Source: Ephemerocybe angulata
Taxonomy: Eukaryota > Basidiomycota > Agaricomycetes > Agaricales > Psathyrellaceae
Direction: 5' to 3'
Length of the DNA: 64,000 nucleotides
Assembly: GCA_013368325.1 (NCBI GenBank)
Contig: JAACJK010000234.1
Span: 1 to 64,000, forward strand
Position 1 is the stretch's first letter, and the number at the start of each line of letters is the position of its first letter. The notes beneath the pieces were generated by a model that worked only from the letters and a program-made list of their open reading frames with translations, did no database searches and was not told where the DNA came from. Below, piece by piece: positions 1 to 12,894 of the stretch. The translations under genes were made by a program, and so were the position numbers.

Positions 1-3000
1 TGTTAGTTGTGCCTGCACGTCAGCGTCCGCGAGTTCGAACTCCGACAAGAAATAGGCGCCGGGCAAAACACGAGCATCGTTTACGACTTGACGCCATCGT
101 ACGCAGGGTCCTTCGAACCCACATCGTCGTCGTGAGCCAGTATGTGCCCTTTCGCATTCACCAACCTCGAATCTAACACCTCTTTTCGCGCCGCTGAAAC
201 CACAGATTTCCACTTATTCGGTCCCATCATGCGGTCTGGCGCGAAGGAATCCTCTGTCGAGCGGGTCTGGGAGGACACGCTGTCGACCGTCCACCCGGCT
301 GACTGCATGACAGCCTCTACCTCTTTCATTTGATCTAACTTTTTCTGGGACCACACCAATACCGCTCTCCTCCAACAGAACCGCATCGAGGACGTCTGCC
401 ACGTCGGGCGTCATCAGGACACTCTCCTCTTCGTCCTCAGTATCTAAATCAGCATCCTTATCGTACTGAGCGGCGACCTGGAGCTTCAGCTGTGCGTGGT
501 AGTCTCACGAGCATCGTAGCATTCATGTCGGATGTTCATGTTGCTGATTATCTGAAGGTGCCTATCTGAAAACGAATACCTATCGAACGCTGCATCCCAC
601 TTTCGCATGACGACTTCAAATCGAGCGGAGACCCTCCAGGGTAACGAAGAGAGTGAGTATAGTGCAACAATAGTACTCGCGATCGTCTCCATCGGGTCTC
701 GGTAGATAAGCCCCGAGGAGTTGGGGACGACAGTCTGCATCCTTCGGACATCGTAAGCAATGCGATGGGACTTGAATAGAGGATGCCCTCTCTGATAGCA
801 TAAGAGCGTCTTCGACGGATTTTTAACACCCCACACTGACTTCGGACGCTACACTGGATCCAGTCATACAAACATACCGCGGTAAGCTCTTCGGGTCTCA
901 TCATGTAGTCGTCGACACTTGACCGACTCAAAATCCTTCCGTAGGTCCGTTTGATCGCCACAGAGTCCTCCTTCGTCCTCGTCGCCGCCGTCGTCGAAGC
1001 AGGGCTCAACGTCTTCCATTTCATGGTCAATGTCGTCTCCCACCGGAACGGGGAAGGAGTTGTCCACGGCGCCGTCGTTGGAGCGAGGATTTTCCGCTCT
1101 GGAGGCTTCCTCTGCGGCGGCCCACTCGTTCTGTACATACACCACGTAAGTTCGCCAGTATAACTTCTCGAAGGAGTGACTGGAGTAATGATCCGGGTGA
1201 CCAGCAGATACATAGCGGCCATAGGACCGCCTATCTCGATTTTCGATGTCAGAGAATTTGCCATTTTCATTATAAGTTGCCGGGGGCTGCATCGTTCTCG
1301 GATTTACTTTCTACCCACACGTCTGGATTTCGTTCGAAGACATCGTATATGGAGGAAAATATTTGGTAGGTCTTTCAGACCCATCTTACAGATATAGTCT
1401 GCAATATACCCAGCGTCGCTTTAACAGCTGTACCTGAGGACAGCGAAGAACAGTCGTGTTACATCCGAAACAGTACACCATGACATCGTTGACAGTGTTG
1501 ATGTTGGGCTCATTCTTCATGAGGTGAATATGTCCCTCTTTGTCTACGACGGTGACCTTGGGAGATCTTCCTGGGAAACCTCGCGGTGCACACTTTCTCC
1601 TTATTCAGACAGCCTTTCCCAACGATGAGCTGCTTGTCGACCCCCATGACCTTCACGTTTCGCTTAACGAAGCAGGAATGCACGTTGGATCGGTACAGTA
1701 TATGGTCCACGGTCTCCCGGTAATGGTCCAACCATTTGTCGACCTCCGAACATTCCTCACAGGTGCAGGAGTCGGCCACTGCAGGACAAGTCGTAAGCGG
1801 AGAGGGACAGGGAGCTTCTGGATTGGGTCTCGATGACAGGTGCGTCATGTCCACTCGGATACTTAGAGTCGTCGATTAACGGCTCGACGAGAAGATCGAT
1901 CTCCTCTGAGTCATCCGCGTCAGGTGCGACCTCAACATTGACATCCGACTTAGGGGCAGGCTGGCGCTTAGTAGAGAACTTGCGCTCATATCCTCCAAAG
2001 ATCCGGTGAAGAAGTCGCCAGTGTGGCTTCCTTCGAGATAGGATATGAGCTCGCTCACGAACTCGCTATCCTTAGCCATCAACCGATCCCTTACCTGTTG
2101 AGGACTCAGAGCACAGACTATCCATACCAGCATATGCAAATGTAAGGTCATGCGCCCCTGCTGCTCTACAGTGCCGTAATAGGCTGCTGTATGACCGAAT
2201 ATACCGGCTCTACCTTCCGGGTCTCCCCATCTGAGAAGATGCTTAATGAGCAGAAGGACCATGAAGTGGAAGAAGCGCGCCCCGCCACGGGGTTTTGGGC
2301 GACGAGTCGGGCTCTCTCCATGTACTCTCTCAGCTCAGGGTTAAATTCTACTTTTTTATCCGCCCAATATATACATATGGGGTGCTTATTATCTGCAGGT
2401 GACAATGTGATGAACCACGATGGTGCACCTCTGTTCGCAATGAGTGACCAAACCTCGCTTCTCATATTCTTCTTCCCAGCGAGAGAACCGTGGACGCTAC
2501 TCCCAACGTGATCTATCTGGTCCATTATAGAAAAGCATAGCTTCTCCTCTTCCGTCTCTGGGATGACCCGCTCGCCTTCTTGCAGTCTCGTAGCGATGTC
2601 CTTGATGACTACCGGGTTAATCTTGTGTACTCTTGAAGCGATGGACGCGAAGTTACTGCGCCTAGTTAAGACAATACTACCGTTTTTACTTTCCTTAATC
2701 TGCTCATCGTTGAACGCGACGATAATGAAGCGGGTTTCCGTCTGGAACCTCTTGTCATGGTACATGAGCATCCATTTCTTCTGAGTCGTCTCGGACATCC
2801 TGCCATGCAGTCTCGCAGTACCCAACCCCCCGAGCCGTAGGGAAACAACCAGGGGTAGATCTGTGGATATAGTTGAGGATTGTTATACTTCGATTCGGGA
2901 GTGTCCGAATGGCCAACAGCCAAGACGGTACTATCCCCCGTTCGTAAATGCCTAGTTGCTGCGGCCCTTCGGGCGTCAAGAGACATGCTATCAAGACGGC

Positions 3001-4801
3001 TCCCGATCAGGCCATTCACGGTGAATGGGCAAGGTCCGCTGGTGGTTCCATCGTCTTCAAAGGTGTCATGAACACTCGTCGTCGACGCGACTACATTCGT
3101 GCCGTCCTCCAACGCTCTGACAACTACTTTGACGACGGATCCGCGCTCAGGATAGGTGCCTAGGGTCTCGTAGTCAATCAGTAAATCGGCATAGTCGGCG
3201 TGGTTCAGCTTGAGCCATTCAAGAGCATTCTTGACATTGTTACGGCGCACCAGCATCGGGGACCTGACGATCTCATCCTCTTCAGGTGGGTTGACCCCAG
3301 TGAAGATGAAGGCCAATACCTCGTCTACCTCACTCCGAGGAGGAGGCAGCTGGTGATAAATTTTCATTGTAGGACACGCAAATGAAATCGCGTTAGCAAT
3401 CATCTTTGAGTGCGCCGGTCGACCGGGGGCAGACGAGACACGAACGACGCAGCGGTTAGTTCGAATTCGGGCAACCAAGACCTGCTCAGCGTAGGTAAGA
3501 TCGGCCAGGATACTAGGTACAGGGCCTACCCATAGTCCATTCGCAAGCGCATTATGGGGTCGTCGGCCGTTGTTGAGTGCGTCGACACAAACAGGACATA
3601 TCGCGGTTAGAGATTTATCTAGAATGGGCCCAGATTCATATTCAATTGGATCCTTCGAGCTATGGCGCTCGCGTCTGGCTAGACCGGGCTCCACTAAGGG
3701 GTCGAGCGAACACGCTAACGACTCGAGAGGCGTAAGCTCAGTCAGGAGGGTCAACTGCCCACATGACGCGCATCCAGACTCTTCAAAATGTTCGGGTCGC
3801 AAGTCCTCACAGAAGTCACGAACAATAGACAGTCTATCGGCGTTGGTCAACGGAGGCGGGGGATATTTAAACACCCTTTCATCTTCTTCTGGCACCAGGA
3901 CCACAGTATGGGGTTCAACGTCAGCAGCCCTGGGTTTCTGCGCAGCCTTTGGCTTGATAACGGGGACGAACACGGCATGATAGGACGGGCAGTCTACGCA
4001 CACGTGTTTTCCAAGCTCCAGTATTCCCCCAGCCTTTGAGGTACGTACAGGAAACTCCACACCGTGGAGACTAGCCAGGCAGACCACAGTGCCGTTAGTA
4101 CCTTTCTTGGCTAGCGTCATCCAAGGAACGTCGTGACACACGAAAGAGTCCCCCAGGATGGTCGTCCCTGTTCTAGTACCAGCATCTTCGACGACATCCA
4201 GTGCCAACAGTCGAGCTCCGGACGCGTACGTTGGCTGAACATCGGAAGGTATATTCGCGAACTTTAGGATCTCGTCGAGAGTGAAGCTCTTAATGCTTCT
4301 GATAGCGTCGTTAATATACTCTGGTCGGGGAATGGGCTGACCCGCCCGAGACGACGAGCAAGTGAAAATGGACGTGTGGGGTTCACAACCACCACAGACA
4401 TGCTCGCGCAAGACGGAGACAATGGATTCCCTGGATTGACCTCGCTGCGGTTTGAGCCCGTGGACTTTGGCGACAGACTTGAGCTCGGTCAAGTTGAGGT
4501 GGGGAAGAAGGAGTTCTAAGGGGACATCCAGCTCAAACGCACCGTCATGAGAGCCGAGTATATTCCCGATCGATCCACGAGGGGCATATCTGACGAGTTC
4601 GTATGTTCCAGACACGTAGGCGGGACCGTCAAGGTCATTCTGCACCAGAAAGGGCCCAAGCTCTGCCCAGGTAAACTTTCTCTGCACATGTGCGCCGCCT
4701 CCGTAGAGGGAGGCGGCACCAGAATCACGGGTAACGGGTAACGCATCGTCAGGGCGAGTTGTGTCGATATGCATTTCAGAGGATAAGTAGGGTATATACA
4801 A
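1..4801 (-). pseudogene. Decayed Helitron replicase (Rep region; helicase part off the left edge)
   Basis: Minus-strand reading frames between 4801 and the window start line up, in order, with a fungal Helitron replicase-helicase. A Cys-rich N-terminal region (CPVCVDALNNGR near 3580) is followed by the conserved YPWLFPYG block, a Helitron_like_N region (MLMYHDKRFQ; RGAPSWFITLSPADNKHP near 2430) and the HUH-type endonuclease motif near 2110 (TLHLHMLVW). Further down are the Cys/basic segment with CTARFPR near 1590, VLRCPQ near 1430, and REYYCCTILTLF near 660. Rep nicks and joins single-stranded DNA in rolling-circle transposition. The chain is broken by frame changes, one in the C6 run at 2826-2831 (just after PYGSGG) and one in the CGCGCCCC stretch near 2277-2284. 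More breaks follow below 1,900. The Pif1-like helicase domain is not in the window. I call it a degraded copy, although base-calling errors in the homopolymers could explain the first two breaks. Confidence 0.85.
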
Positions 4802-5043
4802 CCGTTGAGGATGTATGGTAGGAGAGACGTGGCTGTCGAAAGAGAAGGGTACATAGTCAGGAGAACGGTCCCATTACGTGTAATCACAAGTCGAAGCCTT
4901 CACGTGATAACATATACAACAAACGTTTAATCTCTGTACATTGCCACAGGTGATAGAAAGCTATGATATACAGGACAGTGCGGGTTGACGATATAGTATC
5001 AGGGCACGACTGGATAGGCTACTGAGGTAAAAGATTCACGATA

Positions 5044-8000
5044 TCATCTCGCTTCGCCATTTCCGATAAGCATGACCCAGCGAATATTGAAACTAACCTT
5101 CCACTGTCCCTTCTTTCCGTGGAACACGGACAAAGTGTATGCGACGACAACGAACGAATTACGGGGGATCTCACCGTCCCACCGGGGTAGCTGATCGAGC
5201 CTGTCCAGGTCACGCTCGAGGTCCAGAACGAACCCGGTGCAATCGTAAACGGGAACTGGACACATATTATCACGTCAGCATATGGCAAGATAAAGTGGAG
5301 AAGAAGGGAAAGCACACGTACTGGTTTCCTCGATGCCAAGGCTAAACGAGTCCCCAACAGGTGCAGACGTAGACCCCGACGCGGAGGCAGTGGCCGGACT
5401 CGGTTTCGAGGGAGAATATCTTCTAGGGGCGGGAACATCACCGTCTTCATAAATGCGAGGTTAGGTACGATATATGCGAGGGTTAGAAGTATCTTACCAC
5501 CGAACAAAGACTTTGAGCAGAACTGCATCTCGTCCATCCCCAACTGCGCACCAAGAAGCTCCTTCGAAAAGGCGGAGCAGACAAATCCTACCATCCGCTC
5601 GAACTCCTGACTGTGGAATACGCCATGAAGCTTCTTCTGCTTGACGCCGACGGGGCAGGGCTCGGTGATATACGACTGGGTCGCCTGGACCGCGGACAGA
5701 CAGATTGCAACTCTACGATCGCTGGTGTAGAGCTGGAGCTTCGTACCCGGCGGGAGCTCGCGCACCAACACACTCTGCGTGGATGCGCGAGACGGATTGA
5801 GGAATTGCTTGTGCGACTTGAAGACGATAGCGTTTATGGCTGAACTGGATATACAGGAACGGTAAGCGAGCGGTCAGACGGAAGCGATCGCAACGTACTC
5901 GTAGTCGAGCAGAGGACAGTCGTCAATCCAGTTGCTGAATGAATAAGTACCCTTCCCGGCTACATCCGTCCACAATTGAAACTTGCCCGACCTGTAAACC
6001 GCCGATAGAGCTGGTAAGTCGTTTATACCACCTATCTTTCAACGAACAGGACGAACCATACAGGATCTAAGTCTTCGTACGTTTTCTTCAGGGCCGGGTC
6101 TTGCAGAGCTTCGTCCATGACCTGACAGGTTTCGGGAGGTGTGCGAGCCTTGTTGAAATACGCGCCCGCGAGTGCGCGACCTGGTACAGCCGGATTCCGC
6201 TCCTTGAACATAGACTTGAAGGAACGAGCGGCGTTGGGTTTCTGCACGACCGGGGTAGAGCTGACAGCCGGCTTGGCGTCCTCTGATCCTCCGCCCGCCT
6301 CGGACTTTTGCACGACCGGAGTCGAGCGCACAGGTGGCTTGGCATCCTCGGACCCTCCGCCCGCCTCAACTGCAGAACCAGCGACGGGCTCAGAGGATTC
6401 TCCTTGCTCGCCAGCCTCGTGAACGGAGTCGCCAGGCGGCTTGACTGCATCGACAGGTGCGGACCGTTTACCAGAACGGGAGCTACCAGAGGCTGCTTTG
6501 CGGCTCGATCCTCGAACTACCGAAGCCGTGGGGTCCGACGCCTTAGACGGGCGCGCGGCAGGGGTACGGGACGACGCTTTCTGTTTCCCTGCGGAGACGA
6601 TGCTGACGGGTTGCTCGGGGTCAGGCTTCGACAGTCCGGAGGACACGGTCGTGTTCGAAGTAGACTTCTTCTCTCGTGAGGTGACAGCTGGAGAGGACGC
6701 AGCCACATCGGGAGTAGACGTCGACCCTCTTCCGCTGGTGGTTCTCTTCTTGGCAGCTGACTTTGAGGCAGATTTCTTGTCGAGCGAGATGGCGGAAACA
6801 TGGGCGGGTGTGGCGGCGGATGTCGCAGTGGACACTTGATCAGCGGACGTCGGCGTTGCACTGGCACCGGACCTTGACGACTTGGGACGAGGGGTGGATG
6901 GCGGAGGAGGGGGTGAAGATACAAGAGTGGGCGTTGTACCCTGGTTGAGGGAGGGAACCGGAGCAGAAGGCGAGGTGACTGTTGGCTTGGACTTATCGAC
7001 TTGACGGGTGGCAGACGGCGCGGACGATGCAGAAGGCTCCTTCGACCTGATCGGCTTTGGCTTGACATCCTGACTGGGAGCAGACGAAGACGGTGGAGGG
7101 GCGAGGGGTTTCGACTTCGTGGACTTATCGCGGCGTGGATGGGGGGAGGGAGACGAATCGACGGGCTGGGACGTCGTACGAGTCGAGGACGACCGTCGAT
7201 CGCCGTCGGGTGACTGTGCGCTTTCTGTGTTACGGTTGTTCTCAGGTACATCGACCGAATCAGTGGGAAGCCGTGAGGATGCTGGGTCTTTGGCATGGGA
7301 GTCTGGTGTACTACCCGCTTCGTTGCTCTCCTTGTTGTCGGCTTTGCGACGTCGCGAAGAACGTCCAACCTGTTTATCGGTGGAAGGCGGAGCGTGGTCA
7401 GCGGTCGTGGCGGATTTGGTGTCCTTCCTTGATGAGCCTGTGGAGCGTACACGGCGCGCTGAGGCGGGTGACGACTTTGAGGATACAGCGTTCGCAGGAG
7501 GAGTTGACTGACTCGACTTGGCCTCCAGCACTTCGACGGAGGTCGCAGGAGTCACATGTGCCGTGGACGAAGGCTGCGAAACAGAGGGCTTCGGCTTCAC
7601 GGTGGATTCTACGAAAATAAACGATGATAAGTCATAACACAACCCGAAAGTAAAGAAAAGGGACGAACGGGCACCTGGATCGGGAACGGATGGCTTGGTG
7701 TTTTTGTTCCGCTGAGGCCGCGTCGTAGATATTGCCTGGTGCTCGAGAAGGGGAGCTGTCGCGGGTGACGACGGCTCATCGTAGCTACTCGCAGGACGGA
7801 GTGAGGGACCTCCACCTGGAGTCTTCCATGGGCGAGGCTGCGTCAAGGGGAGAGCATATACGGAAGCAGCGTCGCTGCCACCTTCATCTTCGGAGCCTTG
7901 GTATGACGCAGAGTCGCTAGATGGCACTGTTACTACGGATACGGGCACGACAGACAGCGGAGAGTAGGAGACGTACCCCGATATGGATGCTTCGTGAACG

Positions 8001-9680
8001 GCTTCGTCATCGCCTCCACACCCCTCTCCATGTTCGGACACGGAGGGAGGATTGGCCGGGGCAGGTCCGTCGTGGTGGCGGTCTCCGTCCTCATCGTCTG
8101 TAGGACTTTCAAAATCCGCCGATTGTCCGGGTGCGACTGGACCATCATCACTGGAAGACATGTCAGTATACGGGCAATGGCGTGCAGAGTGTTCAACTGA
8201 CATGAAGGGGTCATCCAAATCGTAGCCGACGGTCTCGTTGTCGTGCAAAGGTACATCATGAGGTCCTGGCGGGGATGACATGGCGCTCGCGCGACCCCCG
8301 GTACTACTTTCCCGACCTTCCCCCACATTCTCTCCATCAGACATGACGGCGTCGTCTTCCACGTAGCCGCGCCCATAAGCCGAACCCTCCTCGTCTCCTT
8401 CGTCGGCATCGGCGTCGCTCGAGGCAGAGGCCGCGTCCTGGAGCTCGACATCCTGCTCAGCCGAGAACGAAACGGCATCAACCTCTCCTTCTTCCATGTC
8501 GATATCCGTCAAAGGCGACAAGTCTGCCTCGCCTTCACTCATGTCGTCATCGGATAGCTGAGCAGCTACAGGGCCCTGCTCCGCGTCCATGTCGGAAGAA
8601 CAGCTAAGGGAACGACAATGAGCGTGGGTGTCGCCGACCGATAGTACCATTAAATTATACGCACTGCTCCAGTTGCCCAGGCATAGCTTCGTCGTCAGAT
8701 GGCACATGCTGGGGAGTATCCGTGGCCAAGCGAACGCGTTTCCTGCTGCAGTTCATGCGGGTGAACATCAATTAATAAAGCGCTGTGAACTCGACGACGC
8801 ACCGCTTTTTAGACGCGTCATGGTCGCTGGTGTCCTCATTGGCGGAGAGCACGACGGAGTTCTGGGCGCGATGGCGCTTACTGCAAGTAGGGTTAATGTG
8901 AGGTGTACGAAGGAGGACAGGAATCACACCTCTTGGTACTGGTTGAAGGAACGTCTTCGACCATGACTTCGGATGGAGGGACAACATCCGCGAGCTTACT
9001 GGAGGACGCCTTGGACTTCCTGCCGCGAGTGGTCTCTTGGGTCCTCGATCGTTCTCCAGAGTTGCCTGAAGCAGGGGGTTCACCGGCTCTAACGCGCGAG
9101 GAGGCTCTTCGAGCCGCCGTGGCTCGAGTTTCGATAATCGAGGGGGCCGCCGGTTCAATGCGATTCTTTGACGCCCTCCCCGAATACATGGAGTCGCTGG
9201 GATCCATCCCTACACCTCTACACCCAAAGGTCAGGAAACAAGGGTAGAGAGGGGTGGGTGAGAACATACGCGTCTTGCCCGGAGTCGTCGTCTGAGGCGG
9301 TGTCGACTTCAACCTCGACTGTACTCCCATCGGCTTTGAACTTGGTGACACTTGAGACAATAAACAAAGGACGTTAGAGCCACAGGGCTGTAAGAGACGC
9401 GACGAGTCTACGCACAATCCAGACGAACTAGAGCTACAAGGCAGCATATCAGGTGGGGGTGCAGACAAGCGGAGGCCAATTGAACTCACCGCTTGCTCGG
9501 AGATGCATCAGCCTTGGCCGGTTTGGGGGTGCGGGGAGTTTCCGCCTTCACGTTGGAGGCTCCATCCTTACGCTTTCCTCGGGGAGTGGGAGTACTAGGA
9601 ATGTGCACAGGCGACGGAGACCGAGAGGTAGGGGACGGAGATCGCGAAGCAACTTCAGCGTAAGACGGTTTGGTAGACAT
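5044..9680 (-). CDS. Unrecognised large Ser/Pro-rich protein, possible Helitron partner
   Basis: I can splice about eleven exons into one open frame: 9680-9490, an uncertain second exon ending at 9270, then 9217-8940, 8880-8803, 8745-8665, 8603-7675, 7608-6062, 6035-5899, 5844-5498, 5454-5322 and 5255-5044. Introns are 43-66 nt except one of 26 nt (6036-6061). The start (MSTKPSYAEVASRSPSP) is the first ATG that keeps the frame. The product is roughly 1,350 residues. It has a basic Ser/Pro N-terminus, an acidic stretch around 8,400-8,600, then several hundred residues of low-complexity Ser/Thr/Pro/Lys. The folded C-terminal third includes YRSGKFQLWTDVAGKG and ends in PVYDCTGF and IPRNSFVVVAYTLSVF. 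The alternating hydrophobic pattern there could be a beta-barrel, such as an OB fold. It lies 240 nt upstream of the Helitron Rep on the same strand. No family was recognised; the partner role is inference. Confidence 0.7.
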
Positions 9681-10550
9681 CGTAAAACCGAAGGTCAGGT
9701 AGATGGCCGAGGGGGGATCCAAAACGAACAAGCGAACAAGTTATAGGTCGCCAGGAAAGACAGAACCCTCCCGTAGCATTGGGAAAGCCGAGGAACACAT
9801 GCTGGTCCTCCATCGAGGAAGCTATCCACATGGTGTCACGAAGAAATCAAAAGGGAAATGTGGGCGCCTAGCAGCAACTTACCAGCCCCAAATTCAGACG
9901 AGCTACAATTTGCGGATAGAGGGTGCGCATCCGAAGAGAAGAGGTCGTCAAAGACAGATTCCATCGTCATGCCAGGGTCGTACCTGGACACGAGACCAAC
10001 ATCACATGCCCCCGGAGATCTCCGATTATTTATCTGATCAAAGATAAGTCTAAGATCAGGGATCGTGGACCGGGCAGGCGAGGGCGCCGCGCCCCTGCAT
10101 GTATCCGTCCCTCACACTCTATATTTCTGGGGTACCAACGTCCATCCCCACGCAGAGCAATATGGGGAATTAAAAAAGAACGAAGCGATTAACAGGCGAC
10201 GATAGGATCTGAAGCGCAGCGACAGCATGGTACTTGCGCCCGATGGTACTCCTTACTCAGACCGCAGGCACTTAGATGCATCGGAGGGGTGATGAAAGCG
10301 GTTGGGGGCTGCGCATGGAGATCGGAATACGGGGCGGGTGCCACTAGCTGCCACTAGGAGGTGCGTGTACGATGGAGACATGACACCATATTAGACAAAG
10401 GCTAAAGCATCGAAACAGTATCGATCTGATATAAAACTGATGAACGGCAAAGTCGAGACCCCATAACCCTACCCATCGTATTCACCCGCATCAAATGAAC
10501 CACCAGTACGATGTCGACAAAGCCAGTGAGTACAATACAGATGGCCGACG
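9681..10550. other. Intergenic region between two divergent genes
   Basis: This 870-nt stretch separates the starts of the minus-strand Ser/Pro-rich gene and the plus-strand 422-residue gene, so it should hold both promoters. No open frame here has coding character and I see no clear TATA box. A small GC-rich hairpin (GGGCG, loop CCG, CGCCC) lies near 10,081-10,093, but nothing links it to a Helitron terminus. Confidence 0.5.
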
Positions 10551-12030
10551 ATGTCTACTAACCCAAGTGTCCAATCAGCCCGGCTGTTGGGCGACATCGG
10601 GAAAGGACAGCTGCAGACGATCGCAGACGGCTTCGTGAGCCTGGCGCAGGCAGAGGTCTGTACGCCCCCGCTACGACCGTAGAGGGACACGACTAATATT
10701 AAGCCTCCAGATCGACAAAATGCGCCTGATGGACATCCAGTACCCACCTTCGACTCGTATCATGGACGGGGAGGACGAGGTCGTGTTCAAAGTGCAGGGA
10801 GTTATGTGCGGTAAACTATTACCACCCTTCACGGAGTCGCCGTAAGTCCCTACGCAGCTCTGCAATCCGTCAAGGGCACTGACCCCCAGTACAGTGTATC
10901 GTCTCCTCGGTCTAAAGGCCTATCCAGGATAAGGAACCTCAGACAGCACGTCAAGGTCACTGGATTCGGGTCAAGCGAATATGACGCATACATGGACAAG
11001 CTTCAGACGGTCCACGACGCCTTCGCCCAGCACGCGCGCGACAGGGAAGTAGACCAGATCGAGTTTATCCCATACGAAGGGCACCAGTCGCTGGAGGTGC
11101 ATTCGCGGTACTTCACGGACAGGGCTCTCGTGCCGTACGAGAAGAACCAGGCATTTCTCCCGGGGGTGGACCCCTTCGACGTCCTCCGGAAGCTGCAACC
11201 CGACGAATTCATCCACGCGGCCGACAACGTCGTGGAGTACTGCGTACGAGCGGTCGCTAACGGGTCTACAACGTGAGTACCGTTCCCTCCGTGAGGAGTA
11301 CTCTCGCTGACCGGCACAACCGCAGTTACGGCCCTTGCGAACCCAGCGTATTCAAGGTGGGAGACGTAGTCGAGGTCGCTTTCTCTTGCGTTGGCGTACC
11401 CATCAAAGGGCAACGCATGCGCATCCTCTTGCAGTTGCGTGGTCTGACGCTTCTGGATAATACGATAAGAAAGGTGAGAGGACATTCGTCGGACTGTGTC
11501 CAGGGTCATTAACATCTACACAGGAGTCCGAACGCACCACGAGGATGACGATGGCACTTGTGGCGTTGAATAGGACACCGCGTCGGAAGAGGTTATATCT
11601 CACAGAGGAGGAGGTGTGTGGAGACGCGCATGGGACGAAGAGAACTCGAAGGAGCGAGGACAGTCGCGAGCGCGTTCCTGCGCCCGTATTCGCACCGGTG
11701 ACGGAAACTGAGGTCGGGAACGAAGAAGGAGAGATCATTGAAGTTGAAGGAAGCGATGGAAGTTCCACGGTAGGAGGAGGCGAAGGCGATGGGGATGGCG
11801 CGGCTGAGGGCGAGGCGGATGGGGAAGGAGAGGGAGGTGGGGATGTAGAAGGCAATGAAGGTGAGGACGACAGTGCAGAGGCTGTAAGTGGAGGGGAGTT
11901 GGAGGAGGGGGAGATGTTACCGGACCTCCCCGACTCCGACGACGAGGACGTGCACGGAGTGGAAGGGGAAGGTGGAGGCGATGACGCAGCTGAGGCAGGG
12001 GAGCGCGGGGATGCGATGAACGTCGACTGA
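10551..12030 (+). CDS. Unrecognised 422-residue protein with acidic Gly/Glu-rich tail
   Basis: Five exons join in frame: 10551-10655, 10711-10841, 10895-11272, 11326-11473 and 11524-12030. Their total of 1,269 nt gives 422 residues plus a stop. The introns are 50-55 nt with GT/AG ends, and the first has an ACTAAT-like branch site. The start is MSTNPSVQSARLLGD. The middle (about residues 60-250) is a compact domain with VVFKVQGVMCGKL, FIPYEGHQSLEVHSRYFTDR and VGDVVEVAFSCVGVPIKGQR followed by LLQLRGLTLLD. The last segment recalls the strand pattern of an OB-fold nucleic-acid-binding domain, but I cannot assign a family. A basic patch (RTPRRKR) precedes a ~120-residue Asp/Glu/Gly-rich tail, as often seen in single-strand DNA-binding or chromatin proteins. 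It is divergent from the gene ending at 5,044. Function is unknown; a role in replication or transposition is a guess from context. Confidence 0.75.
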
Positions 12031-12894
12031 GGAGGGTATAACGGAGGTGACGGAGGACATAGGAATGCGCAGGCGATGCACAAGATACCCGTTTGAACAA
12101 TATTTGGAGAGGTACCGAATATGGGTCCTCGACCATCCACTCTTTCCAGTGATTTCTCAGTATAATTACATCAGTCTTATGGACCACTATTTCGAGACGA
12201 CCCTTATATGGGACATCCACTTTCCACTCCTTTCAGCGACTTCCTACTCTAATTATCTATATCTATGCCTCCATTTGGACCCGTACTACTTCGGGGGTTG
12301 TCATGTTGGGGTTTCACGCTCATTTATTGGTTACGCTACTTAGTACGCTCTCTACTTCGCCGCTTTTGAAGTTGATGTTTCACACTCTTTTTATATACTA
12401 TATCGGCACCACCTTTTTGTTATACCATATCCGTCCCAAATTTACGGTGGTTGCGACGTGGATTACATTCACGCAAGGCTGCAGCGCGATAGGACTAACC
12501 TCGAGGACGGGAAGAAGAGGATTATGCGCGTGGGGCGGGCTGCACAAGGCTAATAAAGCTAGAGACTATAGTATGTGTAGCTAGGATTAATTAAGGAGAT
12601 GATGAAGGAGGGACATTTGAATGCAGGAATACGTACCAACGCATAAAAGGAAGCTGATTAGGAAAGGGGGGAGAAGGTAGGATGCAGGGGAAGAAGGAAG
12701 GGAGCGAGGACCGTTGTAGAAAGGGATGGGACGGGCCGGCTGCGGCAAAGGGAAAATGATGGGCGCGACGCGGAACGGAGGCGGCGAAGCGGAACGGATT
12801 TTTGATCGTTTGATGCACAGGGAGGCTCAAAGGCTTGGCGCGGGGAAATCCACCGTAAGAGTACCCGAGCCAAAATGCCTCGGAAACCGCCCAG
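12031..12894. other. Gene-free stretch
   Basis: AT-richer sequence follows the stop of the 422-residue gene (12,030). There are no open frames with coding character, only short ORFs with atypical composition. I see no RNA gene. Confidence 0.4.

Noticed and set aside
6517..7452. 311-residue Arg/Pro-rich frame overlapping the Ser/Pro-rich gene
   Set aside because: Alternate frame of the same low-complexity stretch; composition fits a frame-shifted Ser/Pro repeat.
10075..10115. GC-rich hairpin as a Helitron 3' end
   Set aside because: A small stem (GGGCG/CGCCC) is present but no CTRR end follows at the right distance, and its orientation relative to the Rep gene is not supported.
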